A stretch of DNA of 64,000 nt, taken from Acanthaster planci. Lineage: Eukaryota; Echinodermata; Asteroidea; Valvatida; Acanthasteridae. The stretch is taken from positions 1,109,498 through 1,173,497 of the forward strand of contig NW_019091419.1 of assembly GCF_001949145.1 (NCBI RefSeq). The letters run 5' to 3'. The stretch's first letter is position 1. Each line of letters starts with the position of its first letter. Both the position numbers and the translations under genes were made by a program. Below the pieces are notes generated by a model that ran no database searches, was not told the DNA's origin, and saw nothing but the letters and a program-made list of their open reading frames with translations. Of this stretch, positions 1 to 12,668 are shown piece after piece.

Positions 1-246
1 CAGAAATAGTCTGTTGCAAGCCACCTTCCGTGTCGCAGTGTGCTTCCTCTGACCTCGCATAAGTGTACTTTAGTGATGCAGTTTGCAAGACTTCATTTGA
101 TTAATGTTTATGTTGAAGTGGTCAGAAACTTTTCCTGCGATTTTTCAAGACCACCGAAATCGAAGTGTTTGTAACATGACGTTGTAAATATGTATGGCAC
201 CATTTTGGGGAGACAAATTGTCATTGGCTTTTCCACTCCACCTTAG

Positions 247-383
247 GACCCATGGAGTATGTGATCGCCACGACCATGGTGATCAACGGACATAACTGGC
301 TCCGTTCCATCATGGAGGATCTCATCGTCCCGACGATCTCCGAAAGAAGCACAGACTCGATGACCTCCAGCCGATTGAGATGA
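247..383 (+). CDS. 3'-terminal exon of an unidentified gene (partial)
   Basis: A polypyrimidine-rich stretch ending in CCTTAG at 241-246 is a good splice acceptor. It is followed by an open frame (two leading bases, then CCC ATG GAG) that reads about 44 codons to TGA at 381-383. The peptide contains VIATTMVINGHNWLRSIMEDL and then a Ser/Thr/Arg-rich tail. I do not recognise the family. The hydrophobic start followed by a short polar tail could be the cytoplasmic end of a membrane protein, but that is inference. A possible polyadenylation signal for this gene, AATAAA, lies at 1236-1241, which would give a 3' UTR of about 0.85 kb. The upstream exons are outside the window. Confidence 0.5.
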
Positions 384-2453
384 TTGGAGAACTTTCCTCT
401 CGCCACGGAAATGGGGAAAATGTTCCAGTTTATGCTCAAAGAGCCCACTGTCTTACGTCAAAACAATGTTTGAAATGCATGTCATGCATCAGTTTCTCAC
501 TTTCAATCTTTCTGCAGCCATTTTAAAAGTTGACAGAAATTTGAATATTCATGAAGTGAAGAGTGACATCATCCTAAGGCAGCAGTCTCAGTATCCTGCT
601 CTTAAGGTATAAGAAAAGAGAACCCGGGGGGGGGGGAATGCATGAGAAATAAGAAAACATTGTTGGTAGCGTGCTGGAATAGTACCCCGCAGGTGCTGGA
701 TTTCAGTCGCATTTCATTCAAACTTTCCTGGGAGACATTCAGATTGAAAGGCAAAAAAACACAGGAAAATCTCAAAGCATCAGCAGGCCCCTAGATGCAC
801 GCTTATAAAAAAGTGAAAAATAAAAAGACCAAATGTATGAAGTCCAAGGGACTAGCACTTTGCAGTCTCTTTGATATTTCTTGAGGTTACACCATTTGTA
901 CCATCAGTTGTAAAATTTAGCATATACAGACTTCAGCATGGATCATTTAATCCCTGAAAAATCAAACATCAGGCTCTGTTATATTCTAGTTACCAGCCAT
1001 ATTGCAATTTTTTTTTAGGGGCAGTGGAGAGATGAACTGTGGTTTGGGCCAGATGTCCTTGCATAGTCTAATAGTTGTCCTTTTATTAGGGTTAAATTTT
1101 GCCAATCTGAACATCACCTACTCTATTGTTTTGATGTCGCCCGTCATGCTGACAAATTACTCATTTTGAAATTTGATTTCCATGCGTTTAATTTTCCAAA
1201 ATTTTATTGTAGTCCCAAGGCTGTTGTGTACATACAATAAAAAGAAAGTGACACATGAAAGGTACTTGATTTGTCATATCACAAATTTATTGAAACATTT
1301 CCGCTAAACTACAAAATCTAAATTACTGTGACACATCTCTCCTTATTACATTAGGAAAATCTTCAGACAAACCTCACATAGGATAATGATTAAAAACTTG
1401 AATAACAATACGAGGTAAAAGCCGGTTGTTGATTAAAACACATTATGAGTCCTGGGAACGTCGAGTACTGATTGTTTGCACATAATTGTTCAACTTCAGC
1501 TTTAAACATAAAACTTTCCTATGGCAGCGTTGACAGCAATGCTACCATGCTCTGCTGGTGCACATTATCAGTTTAGGGTGATTCAAGACTTCTTATTTGT
1601 TTTATATGTGTCAGTACAGGTGACCGAGTGTTGAAACTAGGCAGTGTAGACAGCCTGCTTCGTTGCAAATACCGATAGCAAAATGGGAGAGAATTATTGT
1701 GCAAACATAACGACTCGGGAGACCGCACTCGTAGTATACCACTTCATTATCAAATTAGGCTGGATTTTTAGCTTGCCTTTTCTGAAAATCATGATTTATG
1801 ACCGAATCTCAGTGATACTAGAGGTTACGCGTAAAGCGTCCTCAAGACGGCAAGAGCTTTGTATCACTAGGATAGGCTCGAGTAAACCTTTGATGCATTT
1901 GTTGTAATTAAATTACAACAGCGAAAACAGCCTCTTTGACACCATGGAGATGCCAGCAACACAGAACCTTTCACCCTGGCATGAAGCATCCGCATGTACT
2001 AAAGTTCAGTGCTTGGTCAGTCAGTGATGGACACTTTCATTCAACAACACTCCAAGTGAGTTTGTGTCATATGAACAAGCTAAACGTCTGTATTGCAGTT
2101 GAAAAATATGGTGTGTGGTCCACATTCCCGATAGATGCATGCGTCTTGGATCTAGTAACTACTGTTGGTAATACAATTCATAAAATGCATGATGGCAAAC
2201 TTAAAATTTGGACACTGACGAGGTAAAAGATTGGAGTCACAATTTCACGGAACTTGTATTGTATGGAGAAAAATTTGAGCAAGTTTTGCTCACTAAGTGA
2301 TGAAAAATTCTTGGAATTACCATTGTATAAATCTCTGAAATGCCATTGTACTAAAAAGTAGTACGGAAAGAGGCTAAAGAGAGTATGGGGTGGAGTCACA
2401 CCTCCCCCGCCATGGGAAAAACAAATCCGACAGCTTTAAAGACCGTTGAATAC
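384..2453. other. Convergent 3' UTR / intergenic interval
   Basis: There is no convincing coding exon here. Two genes converge: the plus-strand gene ending at 383 and BLMH, whose stop is at 2454. AATAAA on the plus strand (1236-1241) and its reverse complement TTTATT (1286-1291) are only about 50 bases apart and could be the two polyadenylation signals of a tail-to-tail pair. A poly-G run lies near 627. Short open frames at 1683-2226 have no family resemblance. Confidence 0.4.
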
Positions 2454-5400
2454 CTATGCTAGCGCCCCCATGGGATCCCAGGCGGGTAGAACCAGCGGCT
2501 TCTGCTCAAAGACCCCCATCACCTCCTCCGAGACGAACTTCTTGTCCACGACCACCTCGTAGACAAACTCCGAGAACCAGTCGTCCGTCATCAGCAGGTA
2601 GCCTGAGAACCGACCAAGAAATCACAGAGCCCTGAAAAACTAGACCCTAGTTTGTCTGCTGTTTACCCAGGGTATCCCATTTTTGAAGCGAGAAGAACTG
2701 AAATATGCCTTTTCGGAGTGGACTGAAAACCCAGGGAATTAAATTGAATTGTTGCACTTTGCCAAGGACTGAAATCCAAATCCTATGGAGGATGCAGGTT
2801 TTTTCCAATGGAGAAGGCAATTAATTTAACAGGTGGTGACCTGACACTAACCCTGAGGCTTTACAAGGTTCAACAGGGTTCTTTTAGGTACCTTGAAGGT
2901 ACCCTTGTTTTAGTTTGAGTTCTTCTCTTATGAACCTAGAGCCTGGCTGTTTAATTGTGAGACTCCTCACATAACCTACCAAGATAAAAACAGCAGAGTA
3001 AAACCCACTTGCATGTTTGCCAATTAACCTTTGACCCCTACTGACCTTTGTCCCCCCTCTCTTCACCCCAGGAGTTTTCCACTCTCCATTTGGTGGGTCG
3101 GGTAGTCGTAGTGTCACCTTCCTTCTGTTCCTTGGGTACCAAAAACAGATCAAATATGAGACAAACAGACTGACAATGTTGTGCAAGTAACATCTGTGAC
3201 CATGTAGTCACCAGGTCCCTTATTCGCCAGTTACCGTGAGAACCAATCTTATTTGACAAAAAGTGACAACATTAGGAACCTGCAACAGATTTCACAAAAC
3301 TTTATGCAATGGCATAACCCCACTTATGACACATTTTATTGTGTAAGCAACCTTTTTAGAGCAATTTTATGAAACTATGTAAGTCCGTGACTTGCGCAAC
3401 AAATTATGGTGTAACTTGCATGGTCATTTAGGTGGTGCAAGTTGCGTTAAACGAAGTGAAAATGAACAATTTAACAAGGCTCAAATGAAACACATACAAC
3501 TTCATTTGTAGAAGGTAATGAAAAACTTGTTTGGTGTGTGAGAGAAATGTGAGATTTTCTGTCCAGTTCTAACGAAGAGAAGATGAAAACTCTTTCAAAA
3601 TGGCAGCCGGAGGTGATTCAACGACTGATGACTGTTGTTACATTAGAAAGGAACAGCCGTCATAAAAGGCCATTTTTGTCCTCGTCCAAAAAATCCAATA
3701 CTGTTTAAAGGTGGCGCAGCTACGCAACTTTCTGTGAAATGGAACGTAAGTATATTGCACAACTATGGCAAAAGTCTGTGGTGCAAGGCTTACGCATGGT
3801 TCAAACTTAGGCCACGTTTCATGAAATTGACTGCTGGCGACTATACAGTCAGGGACGTTAGTATCTGCTGTGGAACAGTACAGCCCAATGTCAATGAACT
3901 TCTGAGGCTGTGTTTGAGAGTCTTAGCAGCGGCTGACAATAACACACGTATCTATAGGAAATAGATCTAGCAGTAAGCCAGCGGCTTCCGTATTGCTGCA
4001 TGTTATGTGCCGCAGCAGCCAGGTAACTGGGATGGCTTACTTCGGTGGTGACCCCTGTGAGGGACATGGCGTGAGTCATCAGAGATTCGCCAAAGATCAG
4101 ACGATCGGCCTTGCCCAGATCCAGCATGGACACGCCGAATACGAGGTCAAAGTTCAATCTGCAGGAAACCAAGAATATCCCAGAACGGGCCGTGAGAAAT
4201 ATACGCACAAGTAAGATTTGGAACTTTGTATCGTGGAGGCTAGACTAAAAGGTTTGTGGGTTACACCCACGTGGGATTAATCTCTTCAGGAAGTGTGGTG
4301 GCTCTGAGAAGAACCGGTGATGTGAGTTGACTTTGACATTTTGACCAGGATGTTCTATTCACCCTCAGGAGGTAGGTATGCTCGACTGGAATGGAGAAAT
4401 ACATTTCAAACAAGACTTAAAAAATGGCAAATGCATCTTTACGTTTACACTACCCCTCATGAGAGGTCAACTTAATGCAAATAATAACATGGGCATCTAC
4501 AGGCACTCTGTCTTGCATATGTATGAGTAAAACTACACCAATCAGATTACAGGACAGTACCATCCTGAAGTTATACAGCAAGTCAGCAACCAGTACAAAG
4601 TCGGAGGCTTTGAGAGGTCCTAATGAATATGCATGAAGTCAGGTCTGTAGATGGATAAAATGTGTCCCCTAAACTCCTGCTAAGCCAGTATTCCTTGATT
4701 TTTTGCACGGTTTTGCCCAAGAAATCAATTGGCCACTTACATATTGGTATCTAATTGTCCAGTTTTGCCGCTGAAATGCTTGCCCACGTCGCAGCCAAAC
4801 CACACAGGCTAAACGAAACAGAAAGAAAAAGGATACCCAATCTTGAAAAAATAAAAATGTTTTGTGTGCAAATCAAGCAAGGCATATGTATGCGAGACGG
4901 ATGGATTGGCCACCTGTGGTGTTGCAAAGTACCTGAGTGGGTTAATGTGACAACAACATTACCTTGGAATCAGTCAAAAATAGCACTTGAATTCTGGTGT
5001 CAAAAAGGGCCCCCACTTGTTTAAGAAAAAATTACTACATGGATCAGAAATGAAGACAGAGAAATCCAGATCTGATCTTTAAGGGACAGTTACTTCTCCG
5101 GACTTGATCATCTCCACGGCGAATTTCTTGAGCAGATCCACGGGCTGGTTGTTGTAGATGGTCTTGCGTCCACCGACCATATTCCCCAGGAACTCCACGG
5201 TCAGTGCCCTGCCGAAGGGGCTGGTCGGTCGAGGATCGTTGACGAGGCAAACCTCAAAGAATAAAGTCAAATTGACAACGCAGAGTGAAGCTGGACAAAG
5301 ACTATGACCAAAAATTGTTTTACAACATGTAGCAACATCTACGGTCAGCACGCGCTTATAAATCTGCAACTGGCGAAGAGCTTTAGACACACGAATGGGG

Positions 5401-8400
5401 TGCGACCTTGAAGAACAGAATCCAAGAGACATGAATTGTCACGACACATTCTGGCCTTAAACTTACATCGCTGAGTGCAACAAGGTACGCAACAACTCTG
5501 TGGGGACCTTGCTGCCCTGGGCAGACAATAACGGCAGCACAGCTAATAATTCAGACACAATGACATTCATAATGACATTGAAATTGTACAACTTGGTGAC
5601 ACAACAAATGCATTTCAACAAGTTTGTTGGACACTTCCATTCATTTCTAAACACACATTATAGAAAATGCAGTTTCTAGATGACCTTTGACCCTTCATTG
5701 CCATGCAACCCAAAAGTTGCACAAGATTTCAAAGAAAACATGTCATGAAAGGACAATGTATTTGGGGAGTAGTGGCAAGATTCCACGGGAAGGAACCCCC
5801 AGTCTGTATATGGTTAATGTGACAATCATTATACAGAGCAACACTGAGAAGATCTTGTCGAATTTTTTTGCAAAGTGAAGCAATGCTCTAAATATCTATC
5901 TGGAAATTTCGGAAGACACTGTCAATTATGGAATTCAAGTTGCACTTTCCTGGCCTTCTTTTTCAGTGACGCGGGTTCAAATCCCATCCAGGTTGATCAG
6001 AGGGATTGGATTCCCAGCCCATACCTGATTTGGTAGGTCTTCCACTGAATTTGTGTCAGGGATCTTCGTCATACACATAGTCATCCCTCCTAAGGTTTCT
6101 CTAATGCTTGCAAGCTACACGTGAAGACCACTTGCCATCCTTGAGAAACCCTTGATTGTAAGTAGCTTACCTTATTCTCCAGATCGTAGACTGGTTTGAC
6201 GTATTCTTCGTAGAACGCCTTGGGGGTGATCGGTCCAATCTTGTGGTAGGCCTTGTTCTTGTCATGGTATTCCCACATGATAGTCGAGGGAGGGGTTCCC
6301 AAACATACTGCACATATACGGTAAACCTACACAGTGGGAAAGGGGAAATTTGAATAACAGTTTGAATATAGATGTTGTATTGACAAAATGGGAGACCCAA
6401 TCATAAAATACAAAAAAATCACATACACGCAAGTCACTGCAAGCAACTGATGTAGATCTTTTGTCCAGTGAGCTTGAAGAAGTTACTTAACTGAGTTGGA
6501 TTAATCACAGTCATACGAGCCTTACTGCTTTTTTTCTAAGCAGAATATGACAATAGCAGCAACTCACAATGCAGTGCGCCACCAAGAGGTTGTCATGGAG
6601 AGGCCCTTTCGTAGTGCATTATGGGATAAATAGTCAACATGTCTCATTCGCTAACTGTGCCTAGTGGGGAAAACTTGAAATTTGCCGAATGTTTGTTTAT
6701 CTTGGTGGAATATTTGAAAGTACTTTTTGCCAATGCGTGTTGGGTAGTTTGCCTAATTGTGGCAGTGTGTCGACCACAAACTTGAAAAGTGGCCTGTCTA
6801 TTAGGCAAACTCTTGGTGGCTCATTTTATTGTGAATTGCCCGTATTGGACAAAGTGATGGAAGAAATGCAATGTTATGTACCTCCCCAACCATCTTGTTG
6901 ATTTCTTTGTAGATCTCCGCATCGGTGGCATTGCGCTTTACCATTGATTGAAGTTCTTTGGCATATCCCCGCACCTAGGGAAATAAGAACGTACATTCCA
7001 TTCACAAGACATCCATCGACCATTCATCAAAGCAATTCAATCCCTTTAACCTTACACAAGCAACAATGCACCAAGTGGGTCAGGTTTAATTTCAAAGTTC
7101 CCTGCATTCGTAAAATGCTTTGAAAGATTTGGCACTCTTTCCGTTAGCTGTGGCCAACAGCAGATGCCAGGGGAAAACTGCACATCTCTTAACACTTGAC
7201 ACTTCATCCTTAACATTTGGGTGTAAAGCAGTGCCTACACTGAAGGTACGAGAAAGGATCATTGAACTGTTCTCCTCAGCCTAAGTTTCACCTGCAGTAA
7301 GGTGAGAATTGTCGCCCGGAATTTCCCAGGCTCTGGATCGAAGGGATCGAAGCAATGCTTGGTTCGCAGGGTGAGGTTCGTCCACTGGGGGACAGAAAGT
7401 ATGAATACAATCACGTGGGATACTCCCAGTGCCGAACCAGAAGATTACCCCTTACCCCGCCGGATGCAGTGGAGTACGGTTGTTAAAGTCTGGTGCACTT
7501 TGTTGCATTGGGCAATCAACAGCGGCCGAAAGTTGAGTCCCACTCAACCATGCCACTATTGGATCCTGTGGTGACTGGCAACCACACACTCCAAGGCCGT
7601 TTGGCCTTGGGGAGAGTCGACCTGTTGGATCTTTGTTGTCAAGTGGGAGCCCTTACCTAGGAAATCCTAGACCTAGACGGAGAGGATTGATGCACCTTGG
7701 GGTTCAGAGCAAGGTTCATCCGCCGTGAGGTGCAAAGCAGTGCCCGGGATATCTCAGGTACCAAACTGAGGGGAGGAACGCACCTTGGTTTTCAGGATGA
7801 GGTTCATCCGCCGTGAGGCGTTGGACGTGTGTGACTCCGGGAAACACTTCTTGGGCACCAGACCGTACTTGCTGACCAGGTTGATCAGCATGTCCCACTG
7901 GCCGCCGTCGCAGGTCGGGTCCTGCAGCAGGAAGCTGACCAGCCGGCCCTCCACGGGCTCGCCACGGCGGAAGACGTCTACAAAGGTGTGGAGGAAGTAG
8001 TTCATCCTCTCGACCTGGGGGACGGGTGACGGGGGGGGGGCGAGGGAGAATACAAATGATGAAATGAGGAGTGAATATTCGGAAACTGTGCCAAATCTTA
8101 ACTTATGTCTTGATGTCTCATGATAACTCTGGCAATAAAAAATCCCTTACCGCTGCATAATTACGACTTGCAATAAAAAAGCAGGTATGCAACTTGAACT
8201 TTGACAAAAACAGGAAATTCCAGTCTTACATGACTTTGTACAGTGTTTTTCAATTTTCAACGACATGAGTGTGAAGTGAAAAATGAGGAAATCAGCTGAT
8301 CCGAGGAAAAGTTGCATGCTTGAATAAGAAGATAAAATTTTCACCTTGTCCCAGAAGAACAGAAATGACTGGCTGAACTCAAAGTCTTCCAGGTTGAGTT

Positions 8401-10419
8401 TCTTCATGAAGGGGACCCTCACCACGTTCAGGCAGGCGAAGATCCAGCATCGACCACTGTTCTTCTGGTTTGTCATTGGCTTGGTGTCTGGAATCTGGTG
8501 GAAAAAGATGGTTTTCCTGCCTTATTTATCTAGGTATTATTCAGACTAATGCTTAGGAACAGTTTTACCCACGGTTCCAGCTTTGAAATTTCCATTTCCA
8601 AAACAAGGGACCCAAGAATTCGCAATAGACTGATTCATTAAGCCCCACCCCCATTGTTTTCCAATACAGCCGGGATTAATGTCCGACATGGATGTACAAA
8701 GGTCTGACAAGCGTGCACACACGTATGACGTGCATGGCTGGAGCACATAGTGTGGCACTGGAGAACAGCACTTGCCAAGTGTCCATGTGCGTAGTGAGTG
8801 GGGCTTACTTGATCGTTCTGCCGGAATCAAACCAAACCAATTGAGGACAATACCGACAAGCTAAGTCCAAACTGTGGCATGGAACATGAAGAGATTCTGT
8901 CAAAGTTATACGTGTATTTTGCTCCACTGCATGGGGATATAAATGTACACACATTAATGATTACTTCTACATGTACAGCCTGCTCCCTGGTCACCTGAGC
9001 GTTTTAGCAAGAATTCATGTTTTCTAACTTGTGCTTGAAATACGGACTGCTTTACAAGTTAATTTCTGGTTCCCAGGCACAATTTACCATCTACTGCTAA
9101 TGAGGAAAAAAACAAAACAAAACAATGCGGGCATTCCTGGACATTTGCAGTCAAGGTTTGTCTGCAGTGGAATTTTACCAAAAAATTACGTGGAATTGCT
9201 CTTTAAAATCAGATGGAACACAGAATGTGGACCTCCAAGAATTCTTTGATTTGTATGGTAAGCCCGCTAGGGAGCCGTTTATGGATATATGGAAAAGTCT
9301 ATAAAAACCAACCCTTATTTTGTACAGGTGGTTATGCAGGTGATGGAGTAAACTCACAATACTTGCGACAATTCTCAGTAGCTAGGTCCATTACTGGGGC
9401 AAGTTAGACTCTTACTTACCCCAGAAATTGTTCAATGATTCATAGAAAGAAACATCAAATGCAAGAAACGTGATTATCATGTGCTGACATTCCACTCGCT
9501 TGATATGAAGAACTGGAAAGAGTTCCGTACACAGACATCACTTGGCACCCTGTGCACAAACACTATGAGACTGGTCTGAAAAAGTCTAAGTGTTTTTTAA
9601 TTTAGTGCTTCAAAACTGTCTCTGCTAAAGTTAGCTTTTTAGGACATATTATCACTTTCTGATAGCTGAAAAAGCAATGCAAGGGACAATTAGTATGGCT
9701 CTTTTACCTGAAGAATTACCAAAAATGTGAAATATTAATTTAAGCTTGAAAACTACAGACCTTGTATCTGAAGGCATGGTGTGCCTCTTGAAGTCGCCTG
9801 GGATCCACACAGACCTCCAAGGGATCAAACTTCCAAGCTACATTCTGTGCCAATTTGTTCTTGGGGTCTGCCTCGAACTCTGTCTTAAAAGCTTCCACCT
9901 GAGCCGTTGTCAGTTCTGAGAAAAGGTTAAAATGAGGAAACCATCTGATGAAACTTCACCATGCTCACAGTGATGGTGGAACACATCATTAATAACAGTA
10001 ACATCCACCGTCAATAATCATACCATCAATATCAATTTATTTCCATCATCATCCAATCATGTTGAATAATTATTTGGGGTGCGAAAGGTCAATATGCGTG
10101 ATTGCTCAATGTTAGTGCAATCAGTCAATCTTACTGCACGATTTGTCGATGACTGCACCATCAGCCAGTAGCCGTTTGTTATAATTCCCAATTGTGAAAG
10201 ATGTTTCAACATGTTCAATAAAGGCAATTAAGTTGAAGATAACATGGCAGAATCGGCTGATCATGTCTACCACAATATTGCAATCATGGGGGGGGGGCTA
10301 CTACCCCCAGAACTGTGGGGTCTGGTAGCGAGGCGGACGTCGGACCCCACAGTTAATGGGGGTAGGGGGGCTACGTCACACATTGACACTCGCTGAAACT
10401 GAAAAACTTTACCAGCCAT
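2454..10419 (-). CDS. BLMH: Bleomycin hydrolase (cytosolic papain-like cysteine aminopeptidase), 11 exons, complete
   Basis: Coding exons in transcript order: 10419-10413, 9915-9761, 8494-8345, 8014-7784, 6974-6882, 6326-6171, 5252-5094, 4808-4741, 4158-4041, 3124-3046, 2602-2454. All introns are GT-AG and phases agree. The exons sum to 1365 nt, or 454 aa, matching the family length of about 455. The peptidase C1 catalytic residues are visible: Cys70 in GRCWIFAC, His369 in LMTHAM, Asn396 in VENSWG. The end MGALA lacks the final Glu of many relatives; in this family the C-terminus threads into the active site and sets aminopeptidase specificity. Family members form cytosolic hexamers that trim peptides, act on homocysteine thiolactone and inactivate bleomycin. 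The first coding exon holds only seven bases (ATGGCTG before GTAAAG). It is the least certain exon, chosen because it restores phase and an M-A-E-L-T-T start. The 7784 exon has partial copies in its downstream intron. Confidence 0.96.
5965..6115 (+). repeat. Degenerate tRNA-derived SINE copy (in BLMH intron)
   Basis: GGGTTCAAATCCC at about 5970-5982 matches a pol III B box. What follows (a GGATTGG block, a CCTGATT block, CACTGAAT, then AAGGTTTCT and GCTTGCAAGCTAC near 6090-6112) shares order and spacing with the better-preserved copy at 61040-61265. It lies antisense to BLMH, between the exons ending at 6171 and beginning at 5252. The A-box half is not recognisable. Confidence 0.5.
7352..7392 (-). 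pseudogene. Degenerate partial copy of a BLMH exon 3' end
   Basis: On the minus strand this reads a divergent version (WTNLTLRTK) of the end of the BLMH exon at 8014-7784 (RRMNLILKTK). The copy has lost the GT donor. It lies in the intron just downstream of that exon, beyond a second, closer copy at 7693-7730. It was recognised by eye from a shared CTTGGTT...CAGG.TGAGGTTC.TCC pattern on the plus strand. Confidence 0.45.
7554..7600. repeat. Dispersed repeat fragment, copy 1
   Basis: The segment containing TGGTGACTGGCAACCACA and the flanking TTGGATC...ACTCC.AGGC is closely repeated at 50036-50085. The two copies are 42 kb apart and match at roughly nine in ten positions by eye. Family unknown. 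Confidence 0.5.
7693..7730 (-). pseudogene. Partial duplicate of the BLMH exon 8014-7784, donor included
   Basis: The plus strand has CACCTTGG..TTCAG....AGGTTCATCCGCCGTGAGG here, closely repeating 7781-7818, the 3' end of the true exon plus its splice donor. The copy still has AAG followed by GTGCAT, so a donor-like site is retained. No acceptor or full exon accompanies it. It looks like a local duplication remnant 88 bp away from its parent. Confidence 0.6.
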
Positions 10420-12548
10420 TCTTCTGATCTGCTTTATTGATGGTGCAACTGCAAGCCGAACTCGAATCAGGAAACTTGGACCAAGCAAAGCTGATGTTCG
10501 AAACAACATATATGTACATATACACCCAACGTTACAATGTCACCTCCACCTGCGCTGTGAGCGTGCCCGCGGTGAAACGTTGATGTGTGAAAAATTACCG
10601 GTAAAACCTTCAACTTGGCCCGGACTAGTATTACGAACCGTTAATGTTCAGCCTTTCGTGAAAGTAAGTATAGTCGGGTTCCGTGTCCTTAATACGTGAA
10701 ATATCCCCTTTCTGTCGTCTAAGAACTTGGCACAGGAATTCCTTATTGCGAAGTAAGGGCGGATCAGGGGGTGGGATTGGGGGGGGTATTGTCGGGGGGA
10801 AAGGGTCACGACCCCCCCCCCTTAAACAGAGGACCCCTCCAAACACACAATTATTTCTTAAATAATGAGAGAAAGACTTTCTTGATCTCTTTCATTTATC
10901 CTCCAATATCCATCCAAAAGTGTGTAAAAAGCCCATGGGTGTATTCCGGGGACGGGAGGTATACTCCTTTTGACTTGGGATGCGATATTGATCTCCCCGT
11001 GGTGAGAAAAAACATTAAGGCGGATTGTAAAGAATTTCTTGGACTTAGCAATGACTAAAATGTAATAGCACTCAAAAGGGACAACCATAAAAACATAAAT
11101 GTGCCGTTTTTATGTTACATTATGCATGAATGTATTTAAATGTATATGTACATCACCCCAAAATATGGTGTCAGGACCCGCCCTTTCCAAATTTCCATGG
11201 CCGGCCAAGTCAGCTTTCCCCATCTCCCACCCTTCCTGATTTCCGAGGCACAAATTTACGCCATTGGGGTGCAAACGTGACTTTTAATCCCCCAAATTAT
11301 CTTTATTTTAAATTAGGATATATCCAATTTATGACTAAAATGTCAAGTTTGCAGGCAATACAGATTGATCGTCACTGTGTATTCGGTGGGGGTAAACTTG
11401 GAACGGGCTGACAAAGAATCCGTATTAAGGATGCCTTTTGTACAACTTCCTCAATCAATATATGAACAGAAAGGTAGTCATTTTGTTTTGTTTATGAAGC
11501 TGGAAAAAGTTTGCGGGTTTTTTTTCAAAAAAAGTCGCTCACAAATACTTAAGTAAGTCTCACAGAACAAAACAAAACAAAACAACAACAAAAATAAAAA
11601 ATTAAATACAATTTGTTCGTTTTTTTTACTTTATCAAGATCCCCTAGGTTTTTAGGAACAATTAAATAATCGAACGGTTGAAGCCAATCAAAATATCGAT
11701 TAAGATTAACTGAAAATATACTGATAAAAACCCATAAAGTATATCAAACAAGCTACAATTCTCATCTCTAACCCTTCACATGTGGCTTTTAGAAGTTTAT
11801 CAAAATATCATGAGAATCGACCCGTAACAACTGCACTCACGACCGACTGAGTTGAAGGAAGTAGTAATCACCCACTCTCGTTGAATATGATTTTAACAAT
11901 GCATACAACATGATTTCAATTACCGAAAAAAAAAAGAAAATTAGAAAAAGTCTACTAGTATTAATGTGAAAATTTCCGTCAGAATCGTCGGTACAAAGAA
12001 AGCTAAAACGTGCCAAACTTTAAGGTTGAAGGCCAGTAAATACTGTAGGTCCAAAATTCAAATTCTCTGCTCTTAGAGCATTTTGTGGCACATGGACTAG
12101 GTGGTTTATTAAGAAGGAGGATGGAATCTAGGGGCAGGACTGTCAGCTTGTATTTTTGAAAGTATTGGACCAAACGGGCCCTCCAAATCACTCTGTTTTG
12201 CAATGGAGTGTAGGCATCAATTTCAAAACGGCGATGGTCCCATGACTGTTTTGAGGGGTGATTTTCTCTGGAGAGCAATATCTTCAAAAGTCATCTGTTA
12301 AGCCACTAAAAATTGAAAGAAAAATAAAAGACGAGGAAGTGAGCTTTAATTTGATTTGTGTCTTGAACACCTGTGAAACTTGTGAGTGATATGTGTCTTG
12401 AACACCGTGACCTGTGAAACTTGTGAGTATTTTCCAGATTTATCACTGTTGTCTATGACAGCTTATTTAGTGGTCTGCAACCCTTAAAGGGTGCACTAAA
12501 CTAATTCAAGCTCCGATGGGAATTCAAGCTATTCATGGTGACAGACAA
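10420..12548. other. BLMH 5' flank and intergenic interval
   Basis: This holds the presumed BLMH 5' UTR and promoter, poly-G/poly-C tracts (10768-10825), an AT-rich stretch with A-runs (11570-11640), and no coding exon I can support. A short imperfect tandem duplication of TGTGTCTTGAACAC and CTGTGAAACTTGTGAGT occurs at 12357-12430. The open frames at 10267-11556 and 12003-12287 show no family signature. Confidence 0.4.
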
Positions 12549-12668
12549 CTAAGGTGGAAAGCTAGCGGTAGCACCATGCAAGGATACGATCTCTTTGTGA
12601 GTCTGTCTGGTTCTGAAAAGAACCGTGAGGAACTTAACGTTTCGGACAGTATGCTCTGTCCGTCGTCA
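12549..12668 (-). repeat. Left inverted repeat of the Penelope-like element
   Basis: This is the reverse complement of 14753-14872 with scattered mismatches, beginning AAGGTGGAAAGCT. It contains a perfect hairpin (GGACAG / CTGTCC) but, read on the minus strand, has GTGACGA where the right copy has CTGACGA. Confidence 0.85.

Noticed and set aside
10267-10509. Minus-strand 80-codon frame as the BLMH N-terminus
   Set aside because: It runs past the donor at 10412 into poly-Pro/Ser translation of G/C-runs. Only the ATGGCTG part fits the BLMH phase.
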